The notes under the pieces were generated by a model. That model did not search any database, was not told where the DNA came from, and was given only the letters and a program-made list of their open reading frames with translations. The position numbers and the translations under genes are program-made. A stretch of 20,822 nucleotides of DNA from Candidatus Bathyarchaeota archaeon (GTDB taxonomy: Archaea; Thermoproteota; Bathyarchaeia; Bathyarchaeales; DTEX01): the NCBI GenBank assembly GCA_003601695.1, contig PIYH01000009.1:1-20822 (forward strand), written 5' to 3'. Shown piece by piece: positions 7,768 through 15,183 of the stretch; positions within the stretch are counted from its first letter, which is position 1; every line of letters begins with the position of its first letter.

Positions 7768-9224
7768 TTATCATCCCCCAAAATCACTTCTCTTAGCCTT
7801 ACGTGAGGTCCTCCTGTCCAGACGGGTATCCCCTGCATTGGATCTCCCTTGCCGCAATATGCGGCTTGAAACTCTAGGTCTCTGCCAACCGCGTCTACTG
7901 AGCTCCATAGACCAGTTGTAGTTACTTCTAATATGGGATTTCTAATCCTCTCCTTGATCTCTCCGTTCAATATCCTGTAGGCCTCGAGTCCCACATAGCG
8001 CTGATTGAATCTTCTGTCGTCAATATTCCATTCCATGAAGCTCTTAATATAGACGCCTTCCTTCACATCCTCTAAGAGCTCATCTACAGAGTAATCTCCA
8101 GGCTCAAGATAGGTGTTAGCCATCCTGACAATTGGCTCCCTATCAAAGGCTGAGGCTCTGGCGGATCCATTACTCTTGACGCCGAAGACGCTTGCAGTCT
8201 CTCTATTATGAAGAAACTCGTTTATTACACCTTCCTTTATCAACGTGCGTTTCCTAGCCTTAACACCTTCATCATCATATAGGTAGAAACCAAAGGAGCC
8301 ATCCAGTGTAGGATCGTCCACAACGTTTACAAGAGGTGAACCAACTCGTAGACCTATCGAGTTCTTTTTAAGATAAGTCTCTCCGGCTTGAGCCGCCTCT
8401 CTTCCCAGGATTCTATCAGCTTCACCAGGATGACCAGAGGATTCATGGCAGATGAGCCCAATGAGTTCAGGTCCAAGGATAACATCCATCTTTCCAGAGG
8501 GACTCTTTCCGGCGGATAGAAGAATCTCAGATAGAGTTTCAGCCTCCTTCTTAATGAGGCTTTGCAATCTCCACCCCTCCACTATCTCCCAGCCGCCAGA
8601 ACCTCCAAGATCAAAAAACCTTTGAGCCGAACCTTTCTGTGGATGAAAAGCCGTCATCAGTATAGAGAAGGCAGCTCTAGGAATGATGCTGTAAACGTAT
8701 GCTCCATCACTTGATACTACGAGTTTTTCAGTCATCCATGTGTCAATAGTCATACTGCAAGCTGGAATCTTCACATTTCTTTCAGCAGCCTCTCCCACGG
8801 CTAACTTATATGTTTCCTTGAGCAAGCCGATTTTAGACCCGATATCTACTGAGTCAAAGCCGATGCGTTGATTAACTTCCACCTTGATATTTCCTAGACT
8901 ACTATCATCCATCGAAACTTTTTCATGCATGATCCTTGATGACGCACGGGCCATTTTAAAAGCTCTGCTTGAGGCATTTTTCACATCCTTCCTCGTAAGA
9001 TTATCTGTCGATGCGAATCCAAGAGCACCATCCACTAGCACTCTTACGCCTATACCTTTCTTTTCCTCAAGTACGACGGCTTCTGGAAAACCATTCTTTA
9101 AAATCACGGTTTCTTGAATATCACGCTGAAATCTCGCTTCAGCATACTCCGCTCCTAAACCTCTCGCATAATCCACCGTGAACGCAGCTAGATCCTCCAA
9201 GATTCCGCCTCCGACGCAGAACAT
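7764..9224 (-). CDS. tldD: TldD metalloprotease, catalytic subunit
   Basis: The 486-residue protein carries the zinc-binding HExxxH motif as HESSGHPGEADR, with H260, E261 and H264. The family fold is visible in the N-terminal segment KKGIGVRVLVDGALGFAST and in the C-terminal stretch DDPTLDGSFGFYLYDDEG followed by GVINEFLHNRETAS. TldD forms a heterodimer with TldE in which peptides enter an inner chamber and are cut. The ATG at 9224 has AGGAG 7 bases upstream. An A/T-rich TATA-like sequence sits around 9249-9262, which would put transcription start very near the gene. It is the first gene of a two-gene operon with tldE. The length is slightly above the bacterial average. Confidence 0.9.
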   Translation of the reverse strand: MFCVGGGILEDLAAFTVDYARGLGAEYAEARFQRDIQETVILKNGFPEAVVLEEKKGIGVRVLVDGALGFASTDNLTRKDVKNASSRAFKMARASSRIMHEKVSMDDSSLGNIKVEVNQRIGFDSVDIGSKIGLLKETYKLAVGEAAERNVKIPACSMTIDTWMTEKLVVSSDGAYVYSIIPRAAFSILMTAFHPQKGSAQRFFDLGGSGGWEIVEGWRLQSLIKKEAETLSEILLSAGKSPSGKMDVILGPELIGLICHESSGHPGEADRILGREAAQAGETYLKKNSIGLRVGSPLVNVVDDPTLDGSFGFYLYDDEGVKARKRTLIKEGVINEFLHNRETASVFGVKSNGSARASAFDREPIVRMANTYLEPGDYSVDELLEDVKEGVYIKSFMEWNIDDRRFNQRYVGLEAYRILNGEIKERIRNPILEVTTTGLWSSVDAVGRDLEFQAAYCGKGDPMQGIPVWTGGPHVRLREVILGDDK

Positions 9225-9339
9225 CCACTAACTCCTAAAAATAATACCAAAATATAAAAAATTGAGTTTTAAGTTAATGCAACATCTCTCTACTCCCATC
9301 ATAAAGAAAGTGACTGCGCTGAATTTGCCGCTTAAAAGA

Positions 9340-9364
9340 CGAGATCCTCAATACTATGATCTCG
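9340..9364 (-). terminator. Hairpin at the end of the orphan RHH gene
   Basis: CGAGATC and GATCTCG form perfect 7-base arms around an 11-base loop. The hairpin spans the stop codon of the RHH gene and, in its direction of transcription, is followed by TCTTTTAA. It could end that transcript before tldD. Archaeal termination mainly relies on U-runs, so the hairpin may be incidental. Confidence 0.3.
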
Positions 9365-9560
9365 ACTTATCCAGATCTGGAAATCTATAGATCCTTCGTA
9401 ATGCTCCTCTCTCTTTAAGCTCTTTGACGATGAGATTACGTAGCCACTCAGACGGCGTTAACCCCTCCGTCTGAGATTCATGAATAACAGCTTCTTTTAT
9501 TGCTGACGTTACACGCGTGCACAGAAGCTCTTCCTTACTCTCTCCCTCTATCCTAGGCAA
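9354..9560 (-). CDS. Small ribbon-helix-helix-like DNA-binding protein
   Basis: The protein has 68 residues. An LLCTRVTSAIKEAVI strand-helix segment at about 12-26 is followed by a turn, GLTPSEWLRNLIVKELKERG (about 33-52). This is the beta-alpha-alpha pattern of RHH/Arc-type repressors. No toxin-like partner follows. The next gene on this strand is tldD. Translation appears to begin at TTG 9560, because an in-frame TAG lies two codons upstream. A GGAGGG motif sits about 10 bases before the TTG. A perfect tandem repeat 21 bases upstream of the start is a natural binding site. It is likely a repressor of its own promoter, but the target is inferred. Confidence 0.65.
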   Translation of the reverse strand: MPRIEGESKEELLCTRVTSAIKEAVIHESQTEGLTPSEWLRNLIVKELKERGALRRIYRFPDLDKSRS

Positions 9561-9580
9561 TCTCTATGTGCCCTCCAAGA

Positions 9581-9614
9581 AATATAAGATATTACATAAT
9601 ATAAGATATTACAT
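9581..9614. repeat. Perfect 17-bp tandem direct repeat upstream of the RHH gene
   Basis: AATATAAGATATTACAT occurs twice back to back, at 9581-9597 and 9598-9614, with no mismatch. The unit has the spacing of about one and a half DNA turns and contains TATA-like sequence. It sits between the RHH gene and the zinc-ribbon membrane protein gene, in the promoter position of the former. It may be both the promoter and an operator array. Confidence 0.75.
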
Positions 9615-9652
9615 GCTTAAAATTTCTTCTTCTAAATTCCCGAAGAACATAT

Positions 9653-10030
9653 CTACGAGATTAAAACTTTAAAGAGTCCATATAGAGATATGAAGAATCC
9701 GGCTTGCAATCCGTAAACTTTAAGTGAGGGGAATAGTAGATACGCCAGCATCCCTCCCAAAAGGATGCTGAATACTCCCTCAACGATTCCAATTTTATTC
9801 TTTTCTCCAGGAAGCCACTTGATTATCTTACCGCATTCATTACAGTGTATGTGTTGTAGTGAATGCTCCGAGTTGTAGCCTGAAATCTTCGCTTTGCTTA
9901 GATCTGTTGTACAGCTACATTGTTTACAGCATATGTATTGCCTCCTACCATATGTTGAGGAAGGAGGCCTCAATTCCGGCTTACTTTTTTCTCTGAAGAA
10001 TGAATTTCTCCTTTTTTCTGTAAGAAGCAT
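9653..10030 (-). CDS. Small zinc-ribbon membrane protein, unknown function
   Basis: I do not recognise a family. The 125-residue product has a basic N-terminal region, then a zinc-ribbon-like pattern made of C-x2-C near residues 35-38 (in YICCKQCSC) and C-x2-C near 63-66 (HCNECGK). Two hydrophobic segments follow, GIVEGVFSILLGGMLAYLLF and LQAGFFISLYGLFKVLI, which would form a membrane hairpin at the C-terminus. Cysteine pairs 25-30 residues apart followed by membrane helices are common in small archaeal proteins of unknown role. The ATG has an ATAATTTTT A/T box about 30 bases upstream and no Shine-Dalgarno, suggesting a nearly leaderless transcript. An overlapping plus-strand frame lacks recognisable features. 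Confidence 0.6.
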   Translation of the reverse strand: MLLTEKRRNSFFREKSKPELRPPSSTYGRRQYICCKQCSCTTDLSKAKISGYNSEHSLQHIHCNECGKIIKWLPGEKNKIGIVEGVFSILLGGMLAYLLFPSLKVYGLQAGFFISLYGLFKVLIS

Positions 10031-10127
10031 GTATTCTCTTCGTTTCGCAAAAATTATAATATTTATGAAGAAAAATGCTATTTTTTAATTGCTTTTTTCA
10101 AATATTCATGCAAAATACTTTCACAGA

Positions 10128-10150
10128 ACCTATAATTCTAACCTATAATT
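10128..10150. repeat. Short direct repeat in intergenic region
   Basis: ACCTATAATT occurs at 10128-10137 and again at 10141-10150. It lies in the 171-base A/T-rich gap between the KaiC-like gene and the zinc-ribbon gene, about 100 bases upstream of the latter. I see no gene or other element in this gap. Confidence 0.4.
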
Positions 10151-10201
10151 TATATCATAGATCCATAACTTTCAATAGGATCCGGAGCCCATAATACTGG
10201 T

Positions 10202-11122
10202 TCATCGACCAGAGGCTATCTTTCTAGCGTTTCTGATAATCTTAGACGCTGCTTTCCTCGAGATCTTTAAGTTATCAGCCAGAAACTTCGGGTCGGCTTC
10301 AGCTAAGTCCTCAGCCGTTCTTATCCCTAATGCCTTCAGAATATTAGAACGCTTAACGCCGACGCCTTTAACATCCAAGAGATCCGTGAATCCGCGGCGG
10401 GCCGAATATTCCTTCTCCCTAAAATCCTTCCCATATCCTTTCTTATCAAGTATGATGAATCCGTCAGATGTTATATCATATTCATGCGGAGTCTTTGTAT
10501 GATTCGTCCCCCTCATCTTCAGTATTCTGAATCTTCTACGCAGAATTTCATTCTCATCGAAGTATGTTTCGAAATGTATTATCCCATCAGCGAGGAACTC
10601 CGATATCCCCTCATCTAAAGAGGTGGATCCCCATGGCTGATCAATAATAAGAATAGATATGCATCTGGCCTTCTTCAAAAATCTATAGAGAAGATGAATC
10701 ATGACACGTATATCTATCGGCTCCTTCAGCCCCATACTTATCGCTGAGAAGGAATCTATGACAAGTCTACTGGCATTAAGCGAGGTCATTGTTTCCATTA
10801 TTGTGTCAAGATTTTTTTGAAGCCCAGACTCTCGAGTTACCGAAAGGTCTAGGATGGCGACTCTTCCGTCCTTTTCAAGCCTTTCGAAGTCCCATCCGAA
10901 CCTCATCATATTCTTAAGGAATGTCTCCTTCGTCTCTGCAAAACAGACATAGACTCCCTTAGCTCTGTGACGAGTCGCACCATTATATATAAACTGCGCC
11001 GAGAATGTTGTTTTGCCAGCTCCCGGATAGCCTACAAGCAATATCATGCTGTTCTCGGGGAAACCTCCCTCAATCATCTCATCAAACTTGGAAATCCCTG
11101 TTGGTACACGCTGAATAATCAT
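10202..11122 (-). CDS. KaiC/Rad55-like RecA-fold ATPase with C-terminal helix-hairpin-helix domain
   Basis: Residues 1-230 form a KaiC-type RecA ATPase domain. It begins PTGISKFDEMIEGGFPENS, with Walker A GYPGAGKTT at 31-39, a catalytic acidic pair region FAETKE near 61-66, and Walker B LVIDSF at 120-125. Residues 246-303 form a helix-hairpin-helix unit: LLDVKGVGVKRSNILKALGI, then EDLAEADPKFLADNLKISRK, then a final helix. This closely resembles the N-terminal HhH domain of RadA/Rad51, but here it is at the other end. Single-domain KaiC-like proteins are common in archaea and often have signalling or DNA-repair links. The HhH suggests DNA binding, which is inferred. The gene is on its own, 146 bases downstream of the kinase gene. 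Confidence 0.87.
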   Translation of the reverse strand: MIIQRVPTGISKFDEMIEGGFPENSMILLVGYPGAGKTTFSAQFIYNGATRHRAKGVYVCFAETKETFLKNMMRFGWDFERLEKDGRVAILDLSVTRESGLQKNLDTIMETMTSLNASRLVIDSFSAISMGLKEPIDIRVMIHLLYRFLKKARCISILIIDQPWGSTSLDEGISEFLADGIIHFETYFDENEILRRRFRILKMRGTNHTKTPHEYDITSDGFIILDKKGYGKDFREKEYSARRGFTDLLDVKGVGVKRSNILKALGIRTAEDLAEADPKFLADNLKISRKAASKIIRNARKIASGR

Positions 11123-11268
11123 GAAGTATGCACCATCAACAAGGCATCAACATCAATATCCTCTTTGTTTTTTTCCTTCTTACAATATAAAGGTGTTGCT
11201 AACAAATTTCCGATCTTCAATACGCTTGAAACCAGCATATCTGGTTTCTTGTAACCTTCTCTAAGCCC

Positions 11269-12066
11269 TTATTCAATGCTCTGATCGATTAAGCCACATT
11301 TCCTCAAAACTTCATTGAAGGCCCTCCGCGAAAGGCTTCTCTTATACCTTCTCAGAGCCAAGATTAACTTCTCTCTAGCTCCGTAGCAAATCAATTTAGT
11401 TATCAAGCTGACAATTCCTCCATTCAAGAACAAAAAATGGCAGATCGACGTGACGTTCGAAACTCTCCTTCTCACACTTGCCGTTTCAAAGTCTAAAATC
11501 CAAGGATTATCCTTATAATCTACGATTATATGTCCTATGGCTCTACTTAGCTCCCCATGATCCAGACCTATCTCATCAAGCCTTCTACACTGCTCCAGAA
11601 TCTCCCTTAAGACCTTGCGAGCCTTCTCCACGGAGCCACTTTCACACTGCACCTTCTCAATCCACTCTACGAGAGGCATTCCCTCTACAAACTCCATCAA
11701 GAGAATGTTCTGCGTGAATCCTAAGAGTTTCGGTCCAACATTGACGGAGTTTGCGATTCTAAGCATCTCAGCTTCATGTCTCATGCTCTCTCGGTCGGCA
11801 TCAGTTCGCCTAATCTTAAGCGCAACTCTACCTACATTCATATATGCCGGGACAACTATGCCTACGCATCCCTTACCTAAAATAGGGACTCCTCCGATCT
11901 TTTTATTCCCGAAGAAGCATAAAGCCTTGACTCCTAGACTTCTCATCTCACGTAGTCTTTCCTCGAGACACTTCAGACTATATTGAGGATAACAGATTAT
12001 ACGCGCATACTTCTCCTTTAGAGGCATATCTAGATAAGCTACGTGCAGCTTTAAATTCACCCTCAT
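11269..12066 (-). CDS. Archaeal Ser/Thr protein kinase-like protein (COG2112)
   Basis: This is a compact kinase-like fold. Numbered from ATG 12066, it has a glycine-rich loop ILGKGCVGIVV at about 62-72, the ATP-anchoring lysine in VALKIRR (K84), a hinge LLMEFVEGM, a catalytic-loop equivalent LDHGELSR near 168-175, and a metal-binding WILDFETAS near 189-197. This combination is typical of the archaeal predicted kinase family COG2112, related to RIO/lipopolysaccharide kinases. The catalytic-loop aspartate position appears to be Glu, a family feature as far as I recall. A GTG three codons upstream (12075) is an alternative start. I favour ATG 12066 because it overlaps the cca stop as ATGA. The substrate is unknown. 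Cotranscription with cca hints at an RNA or translation link. Confidence 0.83.
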   Translation of the reverse strand: MRVNLKLHVAYLDMPLKEKYARIICYPQYSLKCLEERLREMRSLGVKALCFFGNKKIGGVPILGKGCVGIVVPAYMNVGRVALKIRRTDADRESMRHEAEMLRIANSVNVGPKLLGFTQNILLMEFVEGMPLVEWIEKVQCESGSVEKARKVLREILEQCRRLDEIGLDHGELSRAIGHIIVDYKDNPWILDFETASVRRRVSNVTSICHFLFLNGGIVSLITKLICYGAREKLILALRRYKRSLSRRAFNEVLRKCGLIDQSIE

Positions 12067-13487
12067 TGAAGCCACACTGGCTTTCCTATTAGATATCTTG
12101 TGAAGAATAATGCGAAGTCCTTGTTGCTTAGGTAAAAATCTATGATCTCTTCATTGACTATTACTTCAAGTGAGGATGAGAAGGCTTCCGAGACGAAGCT
12201 AGCGACTCCTACACTTCTCCCTCCATCTTTGAGGAGATCTCTAAGGAGGGAAGAAACGTTCCGATACAGCCTTCTCTTCTCCACAACCCATCTGTCCCCT
12301 TCTATCCTAGGCCCTGAAACAAGCATTTCTGATGATAGATGCTTCTTCAAAAATCTTTCGCAGTCCCTCTTCTTCATGATAGGGGGTCCCATATGCTTCT
12401 TCGCCGCCGGTAGAATATGAGATTGCAGTTCGAAGATGAATACTGTGGCGGTCTTCTCGTCGCTCCAAACAGCATCTCTCAGAACCTCAAAGTCGTATCT
12501 TGAAACAAGCCCTTTAAGAGCCCTTTGGGACTTATAGAGTTGCCCCCAGAGAATGTCAGGAACCGCTTCTATGGCCTTAGTCTTTAAAAACACGAATGAT
12601 ACTCCCTTAGACTTCATCCTACCAACTACTTCATGTGCATTGAAAGGCTTTGGCTCCGTTGGAAAGAAGAATCTGATACTCGGATTCTTGATGAAGAGCC
12701 TTGAAGCCACGATGAACTCCGCAAGCTTCTCCCTACTCACCGCTGAGGCTACGTTTCGATTTTTATCAACAGGATCTATGACTATAAGCGGCTGATTAAA
12801 GATCTTTAAGGCCTCCTCAGCTCTTCCCTCATAATAATTCTCGATATCGATCAATACTCTTCCACGCCAATCCGAGGCTGCCTTAAGCACGTTGAGAAAT
12901 GATCCGTAATACACAACTAGGAGCTCGCAGAGGTAGCCGCTGAATCCACCGACCTTTATCTCCGCGCCGTAAGTTCCTATTCCCCGCATGAACCTCTTCA
13001 GCAAGCGAACCTCCCTTCTACCCTCAGACTTGAGATGCTTCTTCACGTATGCGGTGTGAAATGGTGTTCTATCGACGCTTGAAATAGCCTCCTCAGCGCT
13101 TTCCAACTTAAAGCATGGGACAAAATCAATTGTGAATCCTTCTATCTCGGCGTGAATGTAGGGATGCTCCGCGTAGGCCTCCAAAAATTTACCTTTGCAT
13201 ACAGTCTTAGCAGCTTCGAGAACTCTTTGGAACGCTTCTCTCCCATGCTCTTTTGGCACAAGTATAAAGAGATCTATATCCTTTTCCCCAGATATCCATG
13301 TATCCTTTGCGATGGATCCTTCAACACGCACTTCCGCTTCGATGCCTAGCTTCTCCAGTCTACGTTTAAGCTTCTCAATCAGCGAATTGACGAAGCTGAG
13401 AGTATCAATCTTCTCCTCTCTGCTTGGAATTATCCGCTGAAGCGCTTCCTCACAGACCCTTTGAATTCTGTCGTTAAGACTGCACAT
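12063..13487 (-). CDS. cca: CCA-adding enzyme (archaeal class I tRNA nucleotidyltransferase)
   Basis: The enzyme adds or repairs the 3' CCA end of tRNA without a nucleic acid template. The class I nucleotidyltransferase signature is complete. It has GS at 57-58 (VEGSIAKDTW), two metal-binding aspartates D70 and D72 in EKDIDLFIL, and the third in TIDFVPCF (D121). The central domain then has RRVRLLKRF-like basic segments (EVRLLKRFMRGIG) and FSGYLCELLVVYYGSF. The total of 474 residues is slightly longer than the roughly 440 residues usual for the family. It is the middle gene of an apparent operon: thpR ends 18 bases before its ATG, and the kinase gene overlaps its stop by 4 bases. RNase Z, which makes the CCA-less 3' end, is about 2.5 kb away. 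Confidence 0.94.
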   Translation of the reverse strand: MCSLNDRIQRVCEEALQRIIPSREEKIDTLSFVNSLIEKLKRRLEKLGIEAEVRVEGSIAKDTWISGEKDIDLFILVPKEHGREAFQRVLEAAKTVCKGKFLEAYAEHPYIHAEIEGFTIDFVPCFKLESAEEAISSVDRTPFHTAYVKKHLKSEGRREVRLLKRFMRGIGTYGAEIKVGGFSGYLCELLVVYYGSFLNVLKAASDWRGRVLIDIENYYEGRAEEALKIFNQPLIVIDPVDKNRNVASAVSREKLAEFIVASRLFIKNPSIRFFFPTEPKPFNAHEVVGRMKSKGVSFVFLKTKAIEAVPDILWGQLYKSQRALKGLVSRYDFEVLRDAVWSDEKTATVFIFELQSHILPAAKKHMGPPIMKKRDCERFLKKHLSSEMLVSGPRIEGDRWVVEKRRLYRNVSSLLRDLLKDGGRSVGVASFVSEAFSSSLEVIVNEEIIDFYLSNKDFALFFTRYLIGKPVWLQ

Positions 13488-13505
13488 CTGCTATGTCCCT
13501 TGAAA

Positions 13506-14066
13506 CTACGTGCATTTTTCTCGTAGTGTTAAGTAAACAGGCCCCTCCGGCTTTAATATGCTTCTCTTAAGCCTTAAGCATTCAGCTTTAACAACGCCGA
13601 ATCTATAATCTTCTATCTCTCTTAGGCAGCGTGCTAGCTTGTCTCTCCTATATCCCGTCTTCACTCTAGCTATCGTTAAATGCGGGCTAAACCCTCTCGT
13701 TTCTCTCTTGAATCCTATCCTATAGAGCATCAGCTCAAGCTGATTAAAGATCTCCCTCAGCTCAGCGACTCCTCTGCTTATTCCCGCCCATACAACGTTT
13801 ATGCGTCTCATACTCGGAAACGCTCCAACTCCCCTTATCTCAACCTTGAATGGTGAAAAATCGACTTTCTTCATCACATCGTAGACCTCATCAACTTGGG
13901 ACAGCGGAATATTACCTAAGAACTTCACTGTGATATGGATGTTTTCAGGCTTTACGAATTTAAGCCGTGCACCCGTCTCCGCAAGCGTGGATTGAACATT
14001 CGATATATTTCTCAATACATGTGGCTCTTCAATATCGAAGGCTATAAAGCTTCTAATAGTCTCCAA
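13506..14066 (-). CDS. thpR: RNA 2',3'-cyclic phosphodiesterase (LigT/2'-5' RNA ligase family)
   Basis: This 186-residue member of the 2H phosphoesterase superfamily has the two catalytic HxT motifs H44-I-T (NIHITVKFLG) and H129-L-T (FSPHLTIARVK), the normal spacing for the family. It opens 2',3'-cyclic phosphate ends of RNA to 2'-phosphates and was first described as a 2'-5' tRNA-half ligase. The start is TTG 14066, with an AGAAGGGA sequence about 8 bases upstream. No better in-frame start is visible. It leads an apparent operon with cca and the kinase gene. The TATA-like element probably lies in the 124-base gap shared with the divergent UPF0200 gene. Confidence 0.9.
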   Translation of the reverse strand: METIRSFIAFDIEEPHVLRNISNVQSTLAETGARLKFVKPENIHITVKFLGNIPLSQVDEVYDVMKKVDFSPFKVEIRGVGAFPSMRRINVVWAGISRGVAELREIFNQLELMLYRIGFKRETRGFSPHLTIARVKTGYRRDKLARCLREIEDYRFGVVKAECLRLKRSILKPEGPVYLTLREKCT

Positions 14067-14160
14067 GAGAAACTTTCCCTTCTATCTCTTCTAATCTCCC
14101 ATTTTATTGAAGGTCCGTATATTAAAATTAACCTACACTGCATAAAATCAATAAATAAGT

Positions 14161-14171
14161 TAAAATATATG
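14161..14171 (+). promoter_or_regulatory. Probable TATA box of the UPF0200 operon
   Basis: TAAAATATATG lies in the divergent gap between thpR and the UPF0200 gene. Transcription starting about 25 bases downstream would begin near 14190. This argues against a TTG start at 14191 and favours the ATG codons at 14215 or 14233. Confidence 0.4.
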
Positions 14172-14214
14172 GTTTGGATTTGTTGACATCTTGAGACTAC
14201 TGCTCAGCTGGGTG

Positions 14215-14793
14215 ATGACTACGGAGAGAAGAATGCTTATAGGCACCACCGGAATGCCCGGGGCTGGAAAAAGCACAGTTAAAGAAATCGTTAAAAAGCT
14301 CGGTTTTCCTGTTATTGTGATGGGTGATGAAGTCAGGACTGAGGCTAAACGAAGAGGGCTATCGATAACGCCTGAAAGCCTCGGCAAAGTTATGCTTGAG
14401 ATAAGAAGCGTGGAAGGACCAGCAGCCGTAGCAAAGAGATGTATACCAAAGATTAAGAATATAAATTCGCATATAATCTTCATTGATGGATTAAGAAGCC
14501 TCTATGAAGTTGAAGAGTTTAAGAAGGAGTTTCCGGAATTCAGGATCCTCGCGATTCACGCATCGCCACAGACAAGGTTTAAACGTCTCTTAGAGAGAGG
14601 AAGAGGTGATGATCCAGAGAACTGGAGAGAATTTTTTGAGCGTGACCGAAGAGAACTTAAGGTTGGAGTTGGAGAAGTCATCGCAATGGCTGATTACATG
14701 TTGGTGAATGAAGGGACACTTAAGGAACTTGAAGAGAAACTGGCGAATATTCTGAAAAGAGAGATGAAGGAGATATGGGCTTCAAAAGGCTGA
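14215..14793 (+). CDS. UPF0200 family P-loop kinase-like protein (dephospho-CoA kinase-related)
   Basis: Numbered from ATG 14215, the protein has a P-loop GMPGAGKST at 13-21, an NMP-binding-type segment VIVMGDEVRTEAKRRGL at about 34-50, a Walker B-like strand HIIFIDGLRS, and a lid region RLLERGRGDDPENW. UPF0200 proteins are archaeal and resemble dephospho-CoA and adenylate kinases, but their substrate has not been assigned to my knowledge. Alternative starts are TTG 14191, which extends upstream to the predicted transcription start, and ATG 14233, which has GGAGAG just before it and best matches the usual family start two residues before the first strand. The gene overlaps the UPF0201 gene by 19 bases, leading a three-gene operon. 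Confidence 0.86.
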   Translation: MTTERRMLIGTTGMPGAGKSTVKEIVKKLGFPVIVMGDEVRTEAKRRGLSITPESLGKVMLEIRSVEGPAAVAKRCIPKIKNINSHIIFIDGLRSLYEVEEFKKEFPEFRILAIHASPQTRFKRLLERGRGDDPENWREFFERDRRELKVGVGEVIAMADYMLVNEGTLKELEEKLANILKREMKEIWASKG

Positions 14794-15182
14794 TTCTGAA
14801 AGTCTCTGTAGATGTGAATCCAACGGAGGATCCAAGTAAGGTTCAAGCGGCAGTCGAGAAGATGTTTGGAGAGATTACATTGCGAATTGTGAAGGAGAAA
14901 GAGAAAAGCCGACTTGCAGGCGAATCTGAGGGACGTAAAGCCTTAATCAGGTTCCATGATCTGCTACGTAGAGAACAAATATTAGATGCCGCCAGAGGGG
15001 TGCTTCTCAAAGGAATCCAAGATAATACAATACGCTTCTACCTTAATAAGCAAGTTGCTTATGTGGGGCATATTTCCTTCTCTCAGTCCGTAGGAGAATC
15101 TCCGCTAGGTCCAATAAGGGTTGAGATAGAAAGTGATGATCCCAAAGCAGTCGTCGACTGGTTGACGCCAAAAACCGCATAG
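14775..15182 (+). CDS. UPF0201 family protein, predicted RNA-binding exosome-associated (COG1325)
   Basis: The 135-residue product matches the archaeal COG1325/UPF0201 family, annotated as a predicted exosome subunit or RNA-binding protein with an L5-like fold. The recognisable pieces are KVSVDVNPTEDPSKVQAAVE at the start, RFHDLLRREQILDAARGVLL in the middle and SPLGPIRVEIES near the end. A strong AAGGAG lies 4 bases before the ATG, inside the 3' end of the UPF0200 gene, which it overlaps by 19 bases. The isomerase gene begins one base after its stop. The RNA function is a family prediction, not demonstrated. Confidence 0.85.
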   Translation: MGFKRLILKVSVDVNPTEDPSKVQAAVEKMFGEITLRIVKEKEKSRLAGESEGRKALIRFHDLLRREQILDAARGVLLKGIQDNTIRFYLNKQVAYVGHISFSQSVGESPLGPIRVEIESDDPKAVVDWLTPKTA

Positions 15183-15183
15183 G

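Noticed and set aside
9581..9614. CRISPR-like interpretation of the tandem repeat
   Set aside because: The two copies abut with no spacer and there is no third copy, so it fits an operator or promoter duplication better.
9894..10088. Plus-strand 64-codon open frame opposite the zinc-ribbon gene
   Set aside because: It has no family features, while the minus strand shows paired CxxC motifs and two membrane helices.
14160..14483. Minus-strand 107-codon hydrophobic-looking open frame
   Set aside because: It is the antisense of the UPF0200 P-loop region, whose plus-strand motifs are clear.
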